Shown piece after piece: positions 1 through 11,217 of a stretch of 64,000 nt of DNA; within the stretch, counting starts at the first letter, position 1, and each line of letters starts with the position of its first letter. Origin of the DNA: Dipteris shenzhenensis (taxonomy: Eukaryota; Polypodiophyta; Polypodiopsida; Gleicheniales); NCBI GenBank assembly GCA_047967505.1, contig CM106539.1; one strand, 5' to 3'. Below the pieces are notes generated by a model. It saw only the letters and a list, made by a program, of their open reading frames with translations, had not been told where the DNA came from and did not search any database. The position numbers and the translations under genes are program-made.

Positions 1-1380
1 ATCCCATGGCTGAGAAAGAGAAGGCCATTAGGAAGCGAGACACAGGTGACAACAATTCACAACATAAGATTGGGATGATTGTTAGCTGTTCCTATATTAA
101 GTACATGGGCAAGCTTTTGGGTGTAGTGGAAACAAAGGATGGAAAAAAAAGGTTCAATTGTTGACAACAAAGACTTGTCAAGACGCAGGTTTTAGGATGA
201 CACTTGAGAAGTTGCTTCATTTATGAAGGGCTGAGCCTTTGAATGAGCAAACATTTCATTTGCTTCCTTTCACAATGACTCCTAAGGAGGTTGAGGTGCA
301 GCCAGCTACATCGGTTAAGAGTTAAAATAAGAGAACCTCAAATGTAGATAGAGAGGTTGTGGAGGTGAGTGATTTCAAACCCAAGAGGAGAAAGGATGAT
401 TTGGGTTCCAAGAAGGGGAAGGTCATCAAACAAAGTACAATTGTTGGGTCTACTACAATTTGTGCTGATGTTGTGGGATTTTTTGATGCATTGTAAACAA
501 GGGGCACACGTGCCTAGCGCATTGCCCCTTGAAAAAGGTATCCAACAAAGTGGTTGCCTATAAGTGCCTGACACTGCCTGTTGTTCCGATTTCAAAGGGC
601 TCCAAAAAAAGTATGTTCTTCTATGCTAGAGCCTAGCCCCTAACGGGGCAGTGCTAAAAAAGGAGAAGTCAAAAGAAATTGATGCTATTAAAGATTTCTT
701 GGTGATGCTTGCAGGGCATGATGAAACAAGTGATGAAAGAACACATAAGGGGGTTCAAACCTCCTATATTATGGATGTGATTCATTTGGACATACCCACT
801 GGCATCAATTTTTAGTGATCATATGGCATTATATTTTGGGATAAATTGTTGTGCCATGGAAGCTTGCTATGGATGCAAATAATTGGATTTCTTGGGAGAA
901 ACATTTTGCTCATAGAAGTCCATTTGAAATTGGTTTTTTGACGTTTGGTTGATGATTGCATTGGAAGTGTAATATTTGTTTTAGGATTGCATGTCAAACA
1001 TAGCTAGCCACTAGCTATGTTATTTGTGGTTGCACTTCATTGAAAAACTCACAAAACTCGCAAAATGTCAAAACCCATCACAACCCAGACGTGGTCCATC
1101 TAGTGGAGCAATGGGAGGAGGAATGGTGGATCGACTTGACAAAGTTCCTGCTAGTATCAATGCCTTTTAACCATGGCCGCCTACTTAGGTACCAGGTCAC
1201 CTTGGTCTTCTCCATTCCTATCTCTTTGATCAGGATGTCTCTCACTGTAACTGTCCACCTCAATGACTATGCGTGATCCAACACCCCCAAAGAAGAAGAG
1301 GTGCTTTGAAGGCGTTCTCAGTCTCCAAAATCCTCCAATTTTGAAGACCCAATTCAATATGTTTCTCCATGAGGGCCTTG
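1..1380. other. unclassified AT-rich DNA
   Basis: No convincing gene is seen. Short open stretches exist on both strands (for example 369-563 plus and 1040-1276 plus), but they overlap one another antisense, lack recognisable motifs and look like chance frames. The first 300 bases read like decayed coding sequence with Lys-rich stretches broken by stops, possibly the edge of a transposon lying outside the window. Confidence 0.4.
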
Positions 1381-1422
1381 TCATCCGTCAGGACATGGAG
1401 GAAGTTAAGTCAAGGCAAAGTG

Positions 1423-1639
1423 TTGACTTTTGGTTGACACAAGAAGCCGACCAGGCACTGAGTAACCAGACACGTGGTTGACTCTTGGTTGACACAAGAA
1501 CCAGACCAGGCACTGAGTAACCAGTCACCCTGGTTGGCCTAACAGACACTCTTGGGTAACCAGACACGTGGTTGACTCTTGGTTGACACAAGAACCAGAC
1601 CAGGCACTGAGTAACCAGTCACCCTGGTTGGCCTAACAG
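1423..1639. repeat. 94-bp tandem repeat with W-box and G-box motifs
   Basis: A 94-bp unit beginning TAACCAGACACGTGG starts at 1463 and again at 1557; the second copy matches to about 1639, and a partial, more diverged copy precedes the first (1423-1462). Each unit carries CACGTG (1471-1476, 1565-1570) followed two bases later by a pair of TTGAC cores (1478 and 1489; 1572 and 1583). Two more TTGAC cores lie at 1423 and 1434. CACGTG is the G-box core bound by bZIP/bHLH factors, and TTGAC(C/T) is the WRKY W-box. Whether this acts as an enhancer is inference; no gene follows directly. Confidence 0.7.
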
Positions 1640-2030
1640 GCAACCAAGTGCCAAGTGATGGAGTTCCGAGTAGTGAGGACAGGCAACAGATAACCATCGA
1701 AGCAATCCAATGATAGTCAACGATTTAGTAAGGCTCCCAAATGGAAATTTAGCAGTTTAGTTTGCTAGAACCCGTCTGGTAGATAGGAACCAGACTATAA
1801 GAGTCTTGTAATGGTGAAATGGGCTTTTTGGCTCACAATGTCTTATATGAGAGGCAACGATGGCACCATGGATGGTAAGAATTGATTGGATGTTTAGAGA
1901 TTAATTTCAAAAATCTCATGGTTGAAAAAGGTAATTACCATAATATAAGTAAAAATAGAACTAATAGCTTGCAACGATGAAGCAGCAAATCATTAAAGCA
2001 AAGTGTTTCTTTAATGTGGGAATCGAGATG

Positions 2031-2575
2031 CATCATGCATTCGTTGGTCACCTCATGAAATATTAAATGATACTTTTTGTTATGATCATGAATCTTATGA
2101 ATCTAGCAAGCACTTTGTGCCAAACTATTGTCATTGCAAATTTGTAGCCCTTTATGCCTTTTTTTATGGGTATTATAACGAACCTTTTCTCTGGGTATTA
2201 TAATGTGGGATGCATCATGCATTCATTCATCACCTCATGAAATATCAAATGGGTAGCTTTCCCACATCTCCAAATGCTTTTCTTTTATGAATCTAATGTA
2301 TTGGGTAAAACAAGCAAGCACTTTGTGCTAAACTAGTGTCATTGCAAATTTGCAATCTTTGGACTTTTATGGAGCTTTTTCCCAAGTATTATAATCATGC
2401 ATTCATTGGTCAACTCCTGAAATATTAAATGGTTTGCTTTCCCACATCTCCAAACGCTTTTTCTTTGATGAATGTAATGCATCAAGGTAAAACAAGCAAG
2501 CACTATGTGCCAAACTAGTGTCCTTGCAAATTTGTAGCCTCTTATGGACTTTTGTTTGGGTATTCATGTCAAGAA
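2031..2575. repeat. about 181-bp satellite-like tandem monomers, three copies
   Basis: Three diverged head-to-tail monomers start at 2031, 2213 and 2393, each at a CATCATGCATTC-like sequence, giving periods of 182 and 180 bp. Shared internal blocks include TTTCCCACATCTCCAAA, AAACAAGCAAGCAC and TTGCAAATTTG. The monomer length is in the range typical of plant pericentromeric or subtelomeric satellites. Only three copies are present here and they differ by many substitutions, so this may be an isolated remnant. Confidence 0.7.
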
Positions 2576-2599
2576 AGTCAAATTTTTCATACACTACAT

Positions 2600-3599
2600 G
2601 GACGAGGATACTTAGATTTCCTTTTTCCATGCCTAATCCATCCTTGGAAAACCTCTTTTGAGAATGATGTCAAAGCTTTTGTAATAGGAAATGCTTCTAC
2701 ATCACGCACTTTCAATAACAAATGGGTTGTAAAATTCACTTGAGGAAGCGTGGAGAGTCACAAAATCATTCCCATTGGAGACTCACAAAATCATTCCCAT
2801 TGATTTTGCTGTAGGTTTAATCTGGAAAAAAAATCATAACTTCAAAACACATGCACATTTTGAATGATCATATCATATCCCTTGGAAGCCTTCTAGGATA
2901 AAACATCCACGTTTTTTCCAAATAGTTTTATCTTTCAATATTTGGAGGCATATTGAACTAGCTTTTTATTTTGTTAGAAGCAAAAACTCAAATTTAAAGG
3001 CATGCCTGATAAGATAAAGCATGTACGGTTTGTATGGCTTGCTTTGCTCGTTCGAGGATCCAATTCACCTCGAACAGTTCTCATAGCATGAGATCTATTT
3101 ATACCCCAATATCATATTAGAGGTTTTGAAAATTTAGGCAAGTGCTCATATCATGCATCTAAACTTTAAAGGGATCCTAGAATGTGATGCATTTCAATGT
3201 TAAGATTGGAAAAAGATACACCATTAAGTTCTGGGATAATGTAGCGCATCATCTGATTAGAATGATGTAATCGGATGTCATAATACATCGCATTGGGATT
3301 TGAAAAGCTATTACATATAACGTACATATATACATATGGTAAACAATGGGGAATATTGCTTGCTCTCAACGCCTTCAACTAAGAGAACAAATTATCTAAG
3401 AGAACAAAAAAACAAACTAACTAACTAAGAGAACAAAATAACTTCAAATTGAAGAAATCACAAAAGGATCCACAACTTGAGCATCCAAAAAGAAGGGAGT
3501 GATAAACAAGTAAAGCTTGCCCATGTTTCTTTCAGCCTTAAACTCCATTAACCAAGGGCCGTGTACTTCATGCCCATAAGCGGAGTTCAGCGTCTCCAG
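2600..3599. other. AT-rich intergenic DNA
   Basis: I see no gene, element terminus or repeat array here. Short frames such as 3166-3378 minus have no recognisable motif. The stretch 3379-3450 has a simple repeated AACTAAGAGAACAAA-like pattern. Confidence 0.4.
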
Positions 3600-3717
3600 T
3601 CATTCTTCAACAATATGCATGTCGAGCAACAGAAAACATCTATTACAAAATAAGCGTCATTCTTCAACAATAGGCACGTCGAGCAACACAAACATCTCTT
3701 ACAAAATAATCCATGCC
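3600..3717. repeat. tandem duplication of about 58 bp
   Basis: The block CATTCTTCAACAATATGCAT at about 3601 recurs as CATTCTTCAACAATAGGCAC at about 3659. Both are followed by GTCGAGCAACA and a shared ACAAAATAA end. It lies directly 3' of the minus-strand ORF ending at 3720, so it would fall in that gene's 3' untranslated region. Confidence 0.7.
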
Positions 3718-3719
3718 TG

Positions 3720-4052
3720 TCAAAGGCCCGTAACTTCAGTTTTCATAAGAACGACGTCCATCGCACCGCTTTTACTTGTCGAGTTAACAAGAAGTACAGT
3801 CGAATTATTCGGAACCACCACAGGCGTCAGTGTACTTTGTGTTGTATTTTGGTCAATGAAATTGAAACTAGAATTTGGATCGTTTGTCCGATATACTGTT
3901 TGTTGGCCAGGGTTGAGCGGCACATCACTGGTATTGGGTAGCACGACACCAACAACGTTTGAAGACCGGTTTTCAATAGGTATATCTGCATGCGTATAAT
4001 ACACCGCGAACAGCACCATGGCAGGTACCACCAGGCTCAGTTTCGTATTCAT
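3720..4052 (-). CDS. putative small secreted N-glycosylated protein
   Basis: A 110-codon frame of unknown family. Its N terminus looks like a signal peptide: MNTK, then a hydrophobic core (LSLVVPAMVLFAVYY) and a THA-D cleavage-like site near residue 23. The remaining 87 residues are Ser/Thr/Asn/Val-rich with about six N-X-S/T sequons (NRS, NTS, NSS, NTT, NNS, NST), no Cys in the mature part and no transmembrane segment. Just upstream of the ATG, in the minus sense, is a pyrimidine tract ending TTTCTGCAG, which resembles a 3' splice site, so an upstream non-coding or short coding exon is possible. No pathway can be assigned. The overlapping plus-strand frame 3619-3999 is its antisense shadow. 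The signal-peptide architecture makes it more credible than a random ORF, but expression is unproven. Confidence 0.5.
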   Translation of the reverse strand: MNTKLSLVVPAMVLFAVYYTHADIPIENRSSNVVGVVLPNTSDVPLNPGQQTVYRTNDPNSSFNFIDQNTTQSTLTPVVVPNNSTVLLVNSTSKSGAMDVVLMKTEVTGL

Positions 4053-4287
4053 CGCGAGAAGGACGTTCCTGCAGAAAAGGACAGTGCAAAAATATAATTC
4101 TTAGGATCCATTTCCTCTTAATTACACAGGGTCGTGGACCGTGGTACATAGCCCAAAGACTTAAAAACAGAGCGTCAATTTCGGGTCTTTTTTCTCAAAC
4201 GTTTCGGAGTCCGGTCCATGGAAATAATAATTTGACATCAAAGGCGCTTCACCCTAAGCAGAACGTCACCTGTAGCTCCAGATATGC

Positions 4288-4540
4288 CTAGCACGCGCCT
4301 TTCTTTCGATTGCACAGATTGGTTCCGAATTCTTCTTCAATCAGCGACTGCTTGCGGATCTCTTTATCTTCCGCGTAACTGGAGCTAGACGAGGACACTG
4401 AAACTTCGCCGATTACTTTCCTTACTAGTCCCTGATTGTGGATCTCTTTATCTTCCGCGTAACTGGAGCTAGACGAGGACACTGAAACTTCGCCCATTAC
4501 TTTCCTTACTAGGTGCCCGCGGTGCCTGCAAAGTCACCAC
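4288..4540 (-). pseudogene. Ser-rich coding fragment with an in-frame 28-residue duplication
   Basis: Reading minus from about 4540 to 4288 gives an open frame in which an 84-bp unit is duplicated (phase markers at plus 4354 and 4438). The period of 84 bp equals 28 codons, so the frame is kept. Each unit encodes GEVSVSSSSSSYAEDKEI followed by a variable end, and the upstream edge starts with a third partial unit (LVRKV). The 5' edge has an acceptor-like CTTTGCAG. No family is recognised. It lies about 240 bp upstream of, and on the same strand as, the 110-codon secreted-protein ORF, so it could be an upstream exon or a neighbouring gene fragment. The exact repeat could also be a local duplication in non-coding DNA. 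Confidence 0.35.
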
Positions 4541-4559
4541 GAACACGTCTCCGATCTAA

Positions 4560-6500
4560 TTGCCGTGTCAAGGGACATTTTGGGCCTTCGTGTTTGCTAG
4601 CACTGCCCCTACAAGGGCCGTACTTTAGCAACGATTGAGGTTTCCTTGGCATTAAGCCGTGGTAGCCATGGAACTAGTTTTAGTTGAATCCTTGGCAGCT
4701 ACGTGGTATCCATGCACCATGCATCCTGCCATATGAAATGTTTGTCAAGGACATTTGGCAAGCTTTTCAACTTACGTACCTAGCTCTTGGCATTCTTGCT
4801 TGGTCGTGGATTGCTCTCTTCTATTAGCTTGAGAGGTTGGAAGCAACGCAATCAAGGCTAGCTAGAGTAGTATCTTTGGTGTGGACAAAAGCAAAAGCCG
4901 TAGAAGTCGAGTCCATTTGTTATGATCTTTTAACAAATGATCTAAAGATCAGATTTTGGTCCAGAATCAAAAAGCCACTGCAAACATGTGTTGCTTTGCC
5001 ACCACCACATGATTCAGATGATGATGGTAAGCCAATGGGACCCTTGCCTCCTATAGCTGCCAAAGATATTGGTAGTATTCCACTTGTTATGTCACTCAAT
5101 GATTTGTAAAGGGATTTATGGCATGTCAATCCTAGTTTTAAAAAAGTAGTAGTGAGATCAAATCGAGATACCGATTCAGCTCAAGAATGTTTAGGGCCAA
5201 GAGATGCCACGCAAGTAAGATGGGGATGCACGCTGGTTAATTTGGCATGGTGATACAGAAAGATGGCGATGAGAACATACAAACAAAGTCTAATATCCAA
5301 CGCTTTGATTGTGGCGGTTCGTTCACTCGATCTAGGATCAAAGGCAATTGACAATGCAATAGACTATGGGGCTATCTGAATCATCGAAGCTTTCTCAAAA
5401 GATTTAGTGGATGGAAGAAGTTGGTCATCAAAACCAAGAGAAATTCTTAGGTTTCAATGGTAAGAATCAAGCATTTGAACAAAGGATGGAACCCAGGCCA
5501 ATGGAGGAGTAATGAGTCTCTCTAGTCTTGAGTATGATTATGTAGATAACCCATTTTTCCAACACAATATAATGTCCATTCAGTCATTTGTGGTTGATCC
5601 CTTATTGTCCTTCCCTTCACTCCATCTTTATCCCCATGCCTACGGGCCACTTTGCTCCTCACAAATTTAGCATTCTAATGAATCTCATGGTTGAGTATTC
5701 TTGAGTATCAATGATACATTAGGAGAACATCATGGATCTTGGAGTTTTGCACTTTTGTTTTGTGCACTGCTGTGTCCATTGATAGCTTGCATTGTGGTCC
5801 CCTCAAATGAGGTACTCCAAGTAATTATGGAGTGCACTGCTTGAAACTTTGTGTCATAGCAGCTTGCAATCGCACACATATGACACACAACATCTATAAG
5901 TCTTGCTTTTGTCACCATGAGTTGCAAGAACAACTCCTTGATGCTTTCAGTGCAAAAATCCTCTCCATCCTCATTAACAATTTGTTGAAAAAGCTTTCAA
6001 AGTGCAAATTTTCCATATTATACACCTCGGGTAAAGCTCTCGCCAGCGTCATCATGTTCCCTATCATCCTTTGCTACTCTGAAAGATATCTGAAGTGATG
6101 GTATCAGGTTGAGGCATTCCAGAAGATTGGCGGAAGGTCCGTCATGGCAAATGGAGTCCAAGCACTCATCTATGGAGAGCTTGGATTTTGAACGGATGGC
6201 CATCTCCTCAATTGAGCATCAGAATGAACCCGAAGACCACCAACTCACAAAGTGTACTCGGCTATCATTCTAGAAGAATTATGTTGAGAAAGGTATGAAG
6301 ATAGAAGATCATCTACGGCGGTTGATGGTGGACAAAGAATCCATTGTTGTCAAGACATGCGTGATTCAGATGGAGAGAGGAACAACCAAATAGTTTAGGT
6401 GAATGAAGAGAAACTAAGGGAGTGTGCTTGAGTTCCTCTCACAACACACAAAAATATTGGGCCAGCTGACAGCTCTACCCTTAAGGCCTGTAGATAGTAC
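4560..6500. other. unclassified region with short ORFs
   Basis: Contains a plus-strand frame of about 90 codons (4837-5109) with PPPHDSDDD and PMGPLPPIAAKD stretches, and weaker frames at 5832-6098. None shows a known domain. The part from about 6200 on may be the start of the gypsy gag that becomes recognisable after 6523, but I cannot place its boundary. Confidence 0.35.
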
Positions 6501-6522
6501 CAACTGAGGAAGGAGGAGTCTT

Positions 6523-7372
6523 TTGAAACTTGAAGACGATTATGATGGGTGGGGAGCAATTGACTCGGTTCTTCTGAGTGGAAGATATGCCTGCTCGGGT
6601 TTCAAAATTTCAAGGGCATGGACGATGAAGATCCTTACAGTCACTTGCAGAGTTTTTTGCATGTCTGTCACATCAATGGTGCAACCACAGATAAAGAGTA
6701 TATGGACTATTTTCCATGTGCCTTAATTAAACATGCTCAAACGTGGTTTAATCAATTTTTGATTGGGTATTTTCCGGATTGGTATGCAATGTCCAAAGCA
6801 TTCTTGCGAAGGCTCCGGTATGAGATTAATGAGGAAGATGTGAGAAAAATCTTAATGAAGTAAAGCCGAACAAGGGAGAATCTTTGTGCTTAGGATGAAA
6901 TCTTATCAATCAATTGAGTATGGTTCTAGATGACAAGTCTATGCAAGCCTAGTTAATCATAGGATGTACCCAGGTAGATTTTGTGCAAGCCGGAGATAGT
7001 CAACCCCAACTAGAACTTATGAGGAACTATTAAATTGAGTTGTTGCCTTGGAGAAGAGCGAAGGTTTGAAAAACAACGTGAAGAAGAAGGATGCTGACAG
7101 TGATACTATGGAGATGCTTAGCAAAGAAAGATAAGTTGAAAATCAAGCTAAGGAAGGCCTCAAAAGAATTGGGCATTCGAGATAAGCCAGGTAACAATGA
7201 GAAGTGGTGTAATAGATGTTCTAGAGGTGGACCTATGGAAGAGGAATGCAATACTAAGTATTATAATATCTACATCAAGTTTGGCCATGATGAGTCAGAG
7301 TGTTGGTTTAATGCTAAGAATCACCAAGTATCAGCAAATCGAGTGGCGACAAGACTGATAGCCGAGCACTAA
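6523..7372 (+). pseudogene. Ty3/gypsy gag remnant
   Basis: Two frames carry the remnant. The 6618-6863 frame reads DEDPYSHLQSFLHVC and then ALIKHAQTWFNQF, followed by a Leu/Arg-rich helix; this is the pattern of the Retrotrans_gag capsid domain (A..WF / F..F). The 7091-7372 frame has a degenerate nucleocapsid knuckle region, with CNRC...EEC and later KFGHDESECW in which the first cysteines have become Tyr. Stops and frame changes separate the pieces. In an intact element this domain packages the RNA. It probably belongs to the same insertion as the gypsy pol fragment at 9646-11217, the two being separated by LINE sequence. Confidence 0.7.
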
Positions 7373-8049
7373 GTGGCAAACCACTGCGTCTTGAGCAGAA
7401 AGACAAGGGTAAGAATCGCAAAGATAAGGTTGATCAGACAAAGGTGAAACTTCCTTCAAGACCTTGAGGAAGAGATGGCCGCCTCCAACAATGGCAGAGG
7501 AGATAGGGTTGCCTCCACCTCTCATGCCATTGCCAAAGATAGCGACACCTTTAGTAGAGAATTACAGTTTCCTGGGGCAAGGCCCACCAATCACGATACG
7601 AATGCTAACATCACTCAAGATGTTGACATGCAGGAGGTATCATGAGACAAGACTACTAAGCCAGATCTAGCAAGTTAAACTGGCTTTACCCTGCATTTGA
7701 AAGAAAAGGACATGCAAAGCTGACAGAAAGGGACAGTTGACGAGGGACTTAGAAGGTTGCTAGTGGATTTTAGATCTTTCCTAGATAGCTTTTCACTTTT
7801 TAAGTAGAATACAGAATGCAAAAGCACTGTCTATTTTGCAGCTCAAACTCTGAAGCGCCCGACCAATGGAGTGCCCATCCAAAATTTGAGAAAGGGAAGG
7901 CCGCGCCAGGACGTATCGAGGGAGGAATGTGGGTGATGTCCAAGGAGGCAACATAAGTCTCTTTAAATCCCCATCGGCCCCAAAGTAGTTGGCCTGGGAA
8001 TAGCTCACTCCAAGAGCCAGGAAGATCTTCAATGAGCCCGCCACAAGCA

Positions 8050-9645
8050 TCTCAGCAGAAGCAGGAGTCAGAGATACTAAGAAAGTTCAAATTGATAATG
8101 GCTCTCTCAAAGGTAAGATCCCGATAGTGAAGGTCCATAAAGGTATTCTCAACCAAGCTACCAAGTAGCTTTGCTCCTGCATGGTTGTTGGTTATATTCA
8201 TGGCCCTCGACACCAGCGAGACACCAGCTACGTTTCTAGAAGGTCACGTTAGAAACTTCTGGTCGTTCAAAGATCTAAACATCAATAGCATACATTTCCT
8301 TAGAAATAGATATATAGTCTTCTTTTTTGAGAAGTCAAAGATGGTGACCAAGGTAGTCCAGAAGAGCATCTAGACTATTAGATGTCAACCCTTTTCTGTC
8401 CAACTGTGGGAACCTTCATTTAGCCTTGACTCATCACCTCCCTCCAAATCCCCAATCTGGGTGGAGTTTCCTGATCTGCCACTCCCTCTATTTATGCAAG
8501 TAGAGGCTCTTTTTTCACCTCTAGGATAGTTCTTGGGTCAAGTTTGTAAGCCCAAGGGGGACCTTCAAGCCTCTATTTTGATGGACTCAGCTATTGAGCC
8601 ACCAAACGCTATTTGCATGTTGGATGGCGATGACGCACAACTAATCCAAAAGATCTTCTACAAGAATAAACCAAACTCTTGCTTTCTGTGTGGGCTGGGT
8701 GGACACTTTATAAAGGGTTGTCCTTCCAGGAATAGTCGTGGAAAGGAGAAAGTAGAAGAATCAACTCCCCCTTCGTAGCCTATGCAAGGTCCTGATGAAG
8801 AGGTTCTAGCAAACGGGAACAAAAAGTAAATCACATGAAATGGATAATGATCAGTGGAGGGAAGTAAGTAGAGAGAAAATTGATGACGTGGTAGCAGTCT
8901 CTGAGGAAAAGATGGTAGATAGCTCAGAGGAGGAAGATTTTGCAGAGAACACACTGGACTTTAAAGCTCAGTTTAAACAAGCTAAGCATGGCACATTAGG
9001 GACAGAAGACCCTCCTTTTACCCTGGTGAAAGGGAGAAAAACCATTTAAGCGGAAAAAAGAAGTCAGCATTCGGGTGCTCCAGGTGGTAATCCAAGTACC
9101 ACATAGAGAGAAAAGAGGAGGATGTTGAGAGGCTTTGCACTCTCGCCTCAAGTCATGGTCCGATTAACTTTATGAAAAAATGAAATAAAAGCACTACCCA
9201 ATGATGCAGAGTCAAGACAAATTTTCTTTCCTAAGTGTAAACATTCAAGGGATGACTAATGACCTCAAACTAGCAATCTTTAAAAGATGGTTGCGTGCTA
9301 GAGGACTCAACCCTGATATCTTGGCTCTTCAGGAAGTCAAAGTAGGAGGACTAAATCTATGGTGGACGCTTAGCTAGATTGATGACAAGAGAGTGTGGGT
9401 CTATACAGAACACAAAGATGGTAGAGGGGGCATAGTGCTGGGTGTTGCTAAGCACCTGGCTCAAGCAGGTAGGGTTCTAAACACCTTTGGTTGCAACGAA
9501 GTAGAAAAAGACTTTATTCACCCCAACCTAGTGTGTCAAATCAGGGTTAGATCTTCTCAGTCTACGTGCCTAACTTGACAAGAGATAGAGCAGTAAGATC
9601 CTTCAAGATAATACTATTCTTTTGGGAGATTTTAATATGGTCGAA
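8050..9645 (+). pseudogene. L1-type LINE fragment: ORF1 (DUF4283, zinc knuckle) and ORF2 endonuclease N terminus
   Basis: At about 8320-8520, in broken frame, the translation has the DUF4283 pattern (FFFEKSKMVTKV, then W.EP.F, then PIWVEFPDLPLPLF). At 8533-8778 a CX2CX4HX4C knuckle is intact (CFLCGLGGHFIKGC). At about 9220-9640 an EEP-type endonuclease begins with LSVNIQGMTNDLK and LALQEVKV, and reaches a GDFN catalytic motif near 9635. The LINE then stops abruptly at about 9645, where gypsy RNase H sequence begins, so the rest of ORF2 is missing. Several stops interrupt the endonuclease. It is the same general clade as the elements at 20.2 kb and 29.3 kb. Confidence 0.75.
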
Positions 9646-11217
9646 TACAGGTATTTAGTGTACAAAATCTGCGACATTGTTTATTCAGTAACCATTTTGT
9701 GTTCTATGTGGATTATCAAGCCTTACTTTATCTTATCACAATATGACTATCATTTAAGGACGGCTTCTTTGTTGGATGCTTCTACTGCAGGAATTCAACT
9801 TTAAAGTTATTCATAAGCCAGGCAAGAGCCATGTGGGAGCTGTCTCCAAGTTACCAACACCTAAGGAAACACAAGGAGTTATTATGGAATGGCCAGATGC
9901 TAAATTGTTTACAATTGATTATTGTGAGAATGAATATGCCACATTGATGGATTATCTATTGCAAGGCACATTTCGTGCAATAATACCTCGAGACAAAAAT
10001 AGGCAAATAGCTTTAAAGGCTTGGAAATACACTTTGGTAGGCAGGCAACTATATCATCAATGTGCAGATGGAGTTCTATGACGTTGAGTTTTGCCACATG
10101 AGCGAGTTGTTGTGTTGCAGGAGGCTTACTCGAGTCAATCAGGAGGAAATTTTCAAGGAGATTTGACTGCCATAAAAGTATTACAAGAAGGTTAATTGTG
10201 GGAAACTTATTCAAGGATGCTCAGACCAAATGTATGCAATGTGATGTTTGTCAACACACTAGATGGCTATTGGCTAATCACTATATGCCTTTGCAACCCA
10301 CTAATCCATGGGAATCTTTTCAGCATTGGGATTTGGAATTTTTTGGCCCTTTTAAAATAGTCAAGTTTACTCAAAATAAATATATCATTGTTGCCATTGA
10401 CTGTGCTACTAAGTGGGCAGAAGCTAAGGCACTTCGAAATAGCTCAGCTCGATGTACTGCTAAGTTCATCTTTGAAAATATTATATGCATTCATGGATGC
10501 CCTTTGTAGCTTGTCAGTGATGATCAAGGGACACATTTCCTCAACACTGTGATGTGATTACTTAAAACAGAATTCAAAATCATGCATAAAGTCTCCACTA
10601 CTCACTATGCTCATGGTGGTAATGTGGGGAAGCCGAGTCAACTAATAAGGCATTGAAACTCATTATCACTAAGACCTAACAATCCACTAAGGGTGAATGG
10701 GATACTGAGCTACACTCTGCTTTATAGGCTTATCGCACTACTTACAAGGTGACTTCCAATCTTACATCCTTTCGTACGGCATCTTACACCCTTTTGTATG
10801 GCATTTGGCTTAGAAGCAGTTGTTCCCTTAGAATTTCTTATTCCGAGTCTTTGATTTTCTACTAAGCATCATTTAGGTGAGACAAAGACAATCAAGGGGC
10901 AATTGCATCAACTAAGCCACCTCAGTGACTTACATCTCCAAGCTCCCTGGTCACATATGGTAATACAGCACAAAAGGAAGGCATGGCATGATCAACACAT
11001 TCTGCCTAAGCATTTGAAGAAAGGTATGCTTGTGTTACTCTATACTGCTAAGTTGGGGCCTATCAAAACCAATTTTAAGTTGGGTTCAAATGGACCCTAC
11101 CGACTAGTGGAATTTTTTGATAATGGGATAGTTCAATTCACAGATTTAGAAGGTAATGTATTCTCCAAGCTGTACAATGGAAGCAAATTAAAGCCATATC
11201 GAGCAGAGAGTTCTTAA
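9646..11217 (+). pseudogene. Ty3/gypsy RNase H to integrase fragment
   Basis: The end of RNase H is seen at about 9680-9870 (LLLQEFNFKVIHKPGKSHVG). The integrase zinc-binding region lies around 10080-10270, ending CMQCDVCQHTR. The integrase core follows at 10280-10509 (WDLEFFGPF, then IIVAIDCATKWAEAKAL, including the first catalytic Asp). The C-terminal region is at 10903-11217 (GMLVLLYTAKLGPIKTNF, then GPYRLVEFF). Several stops and a degraded core segment (10510-10900) make it non-functional. No LTR was identified after 11217. Confidence 0.8.

Noticed and set aside
1423-2575. CRISPR-like array
   Set aside because: Units are contiguous 94-bp or about 181-bp tandem repeats without short repeats separated by unique spacers, in a plant genome.
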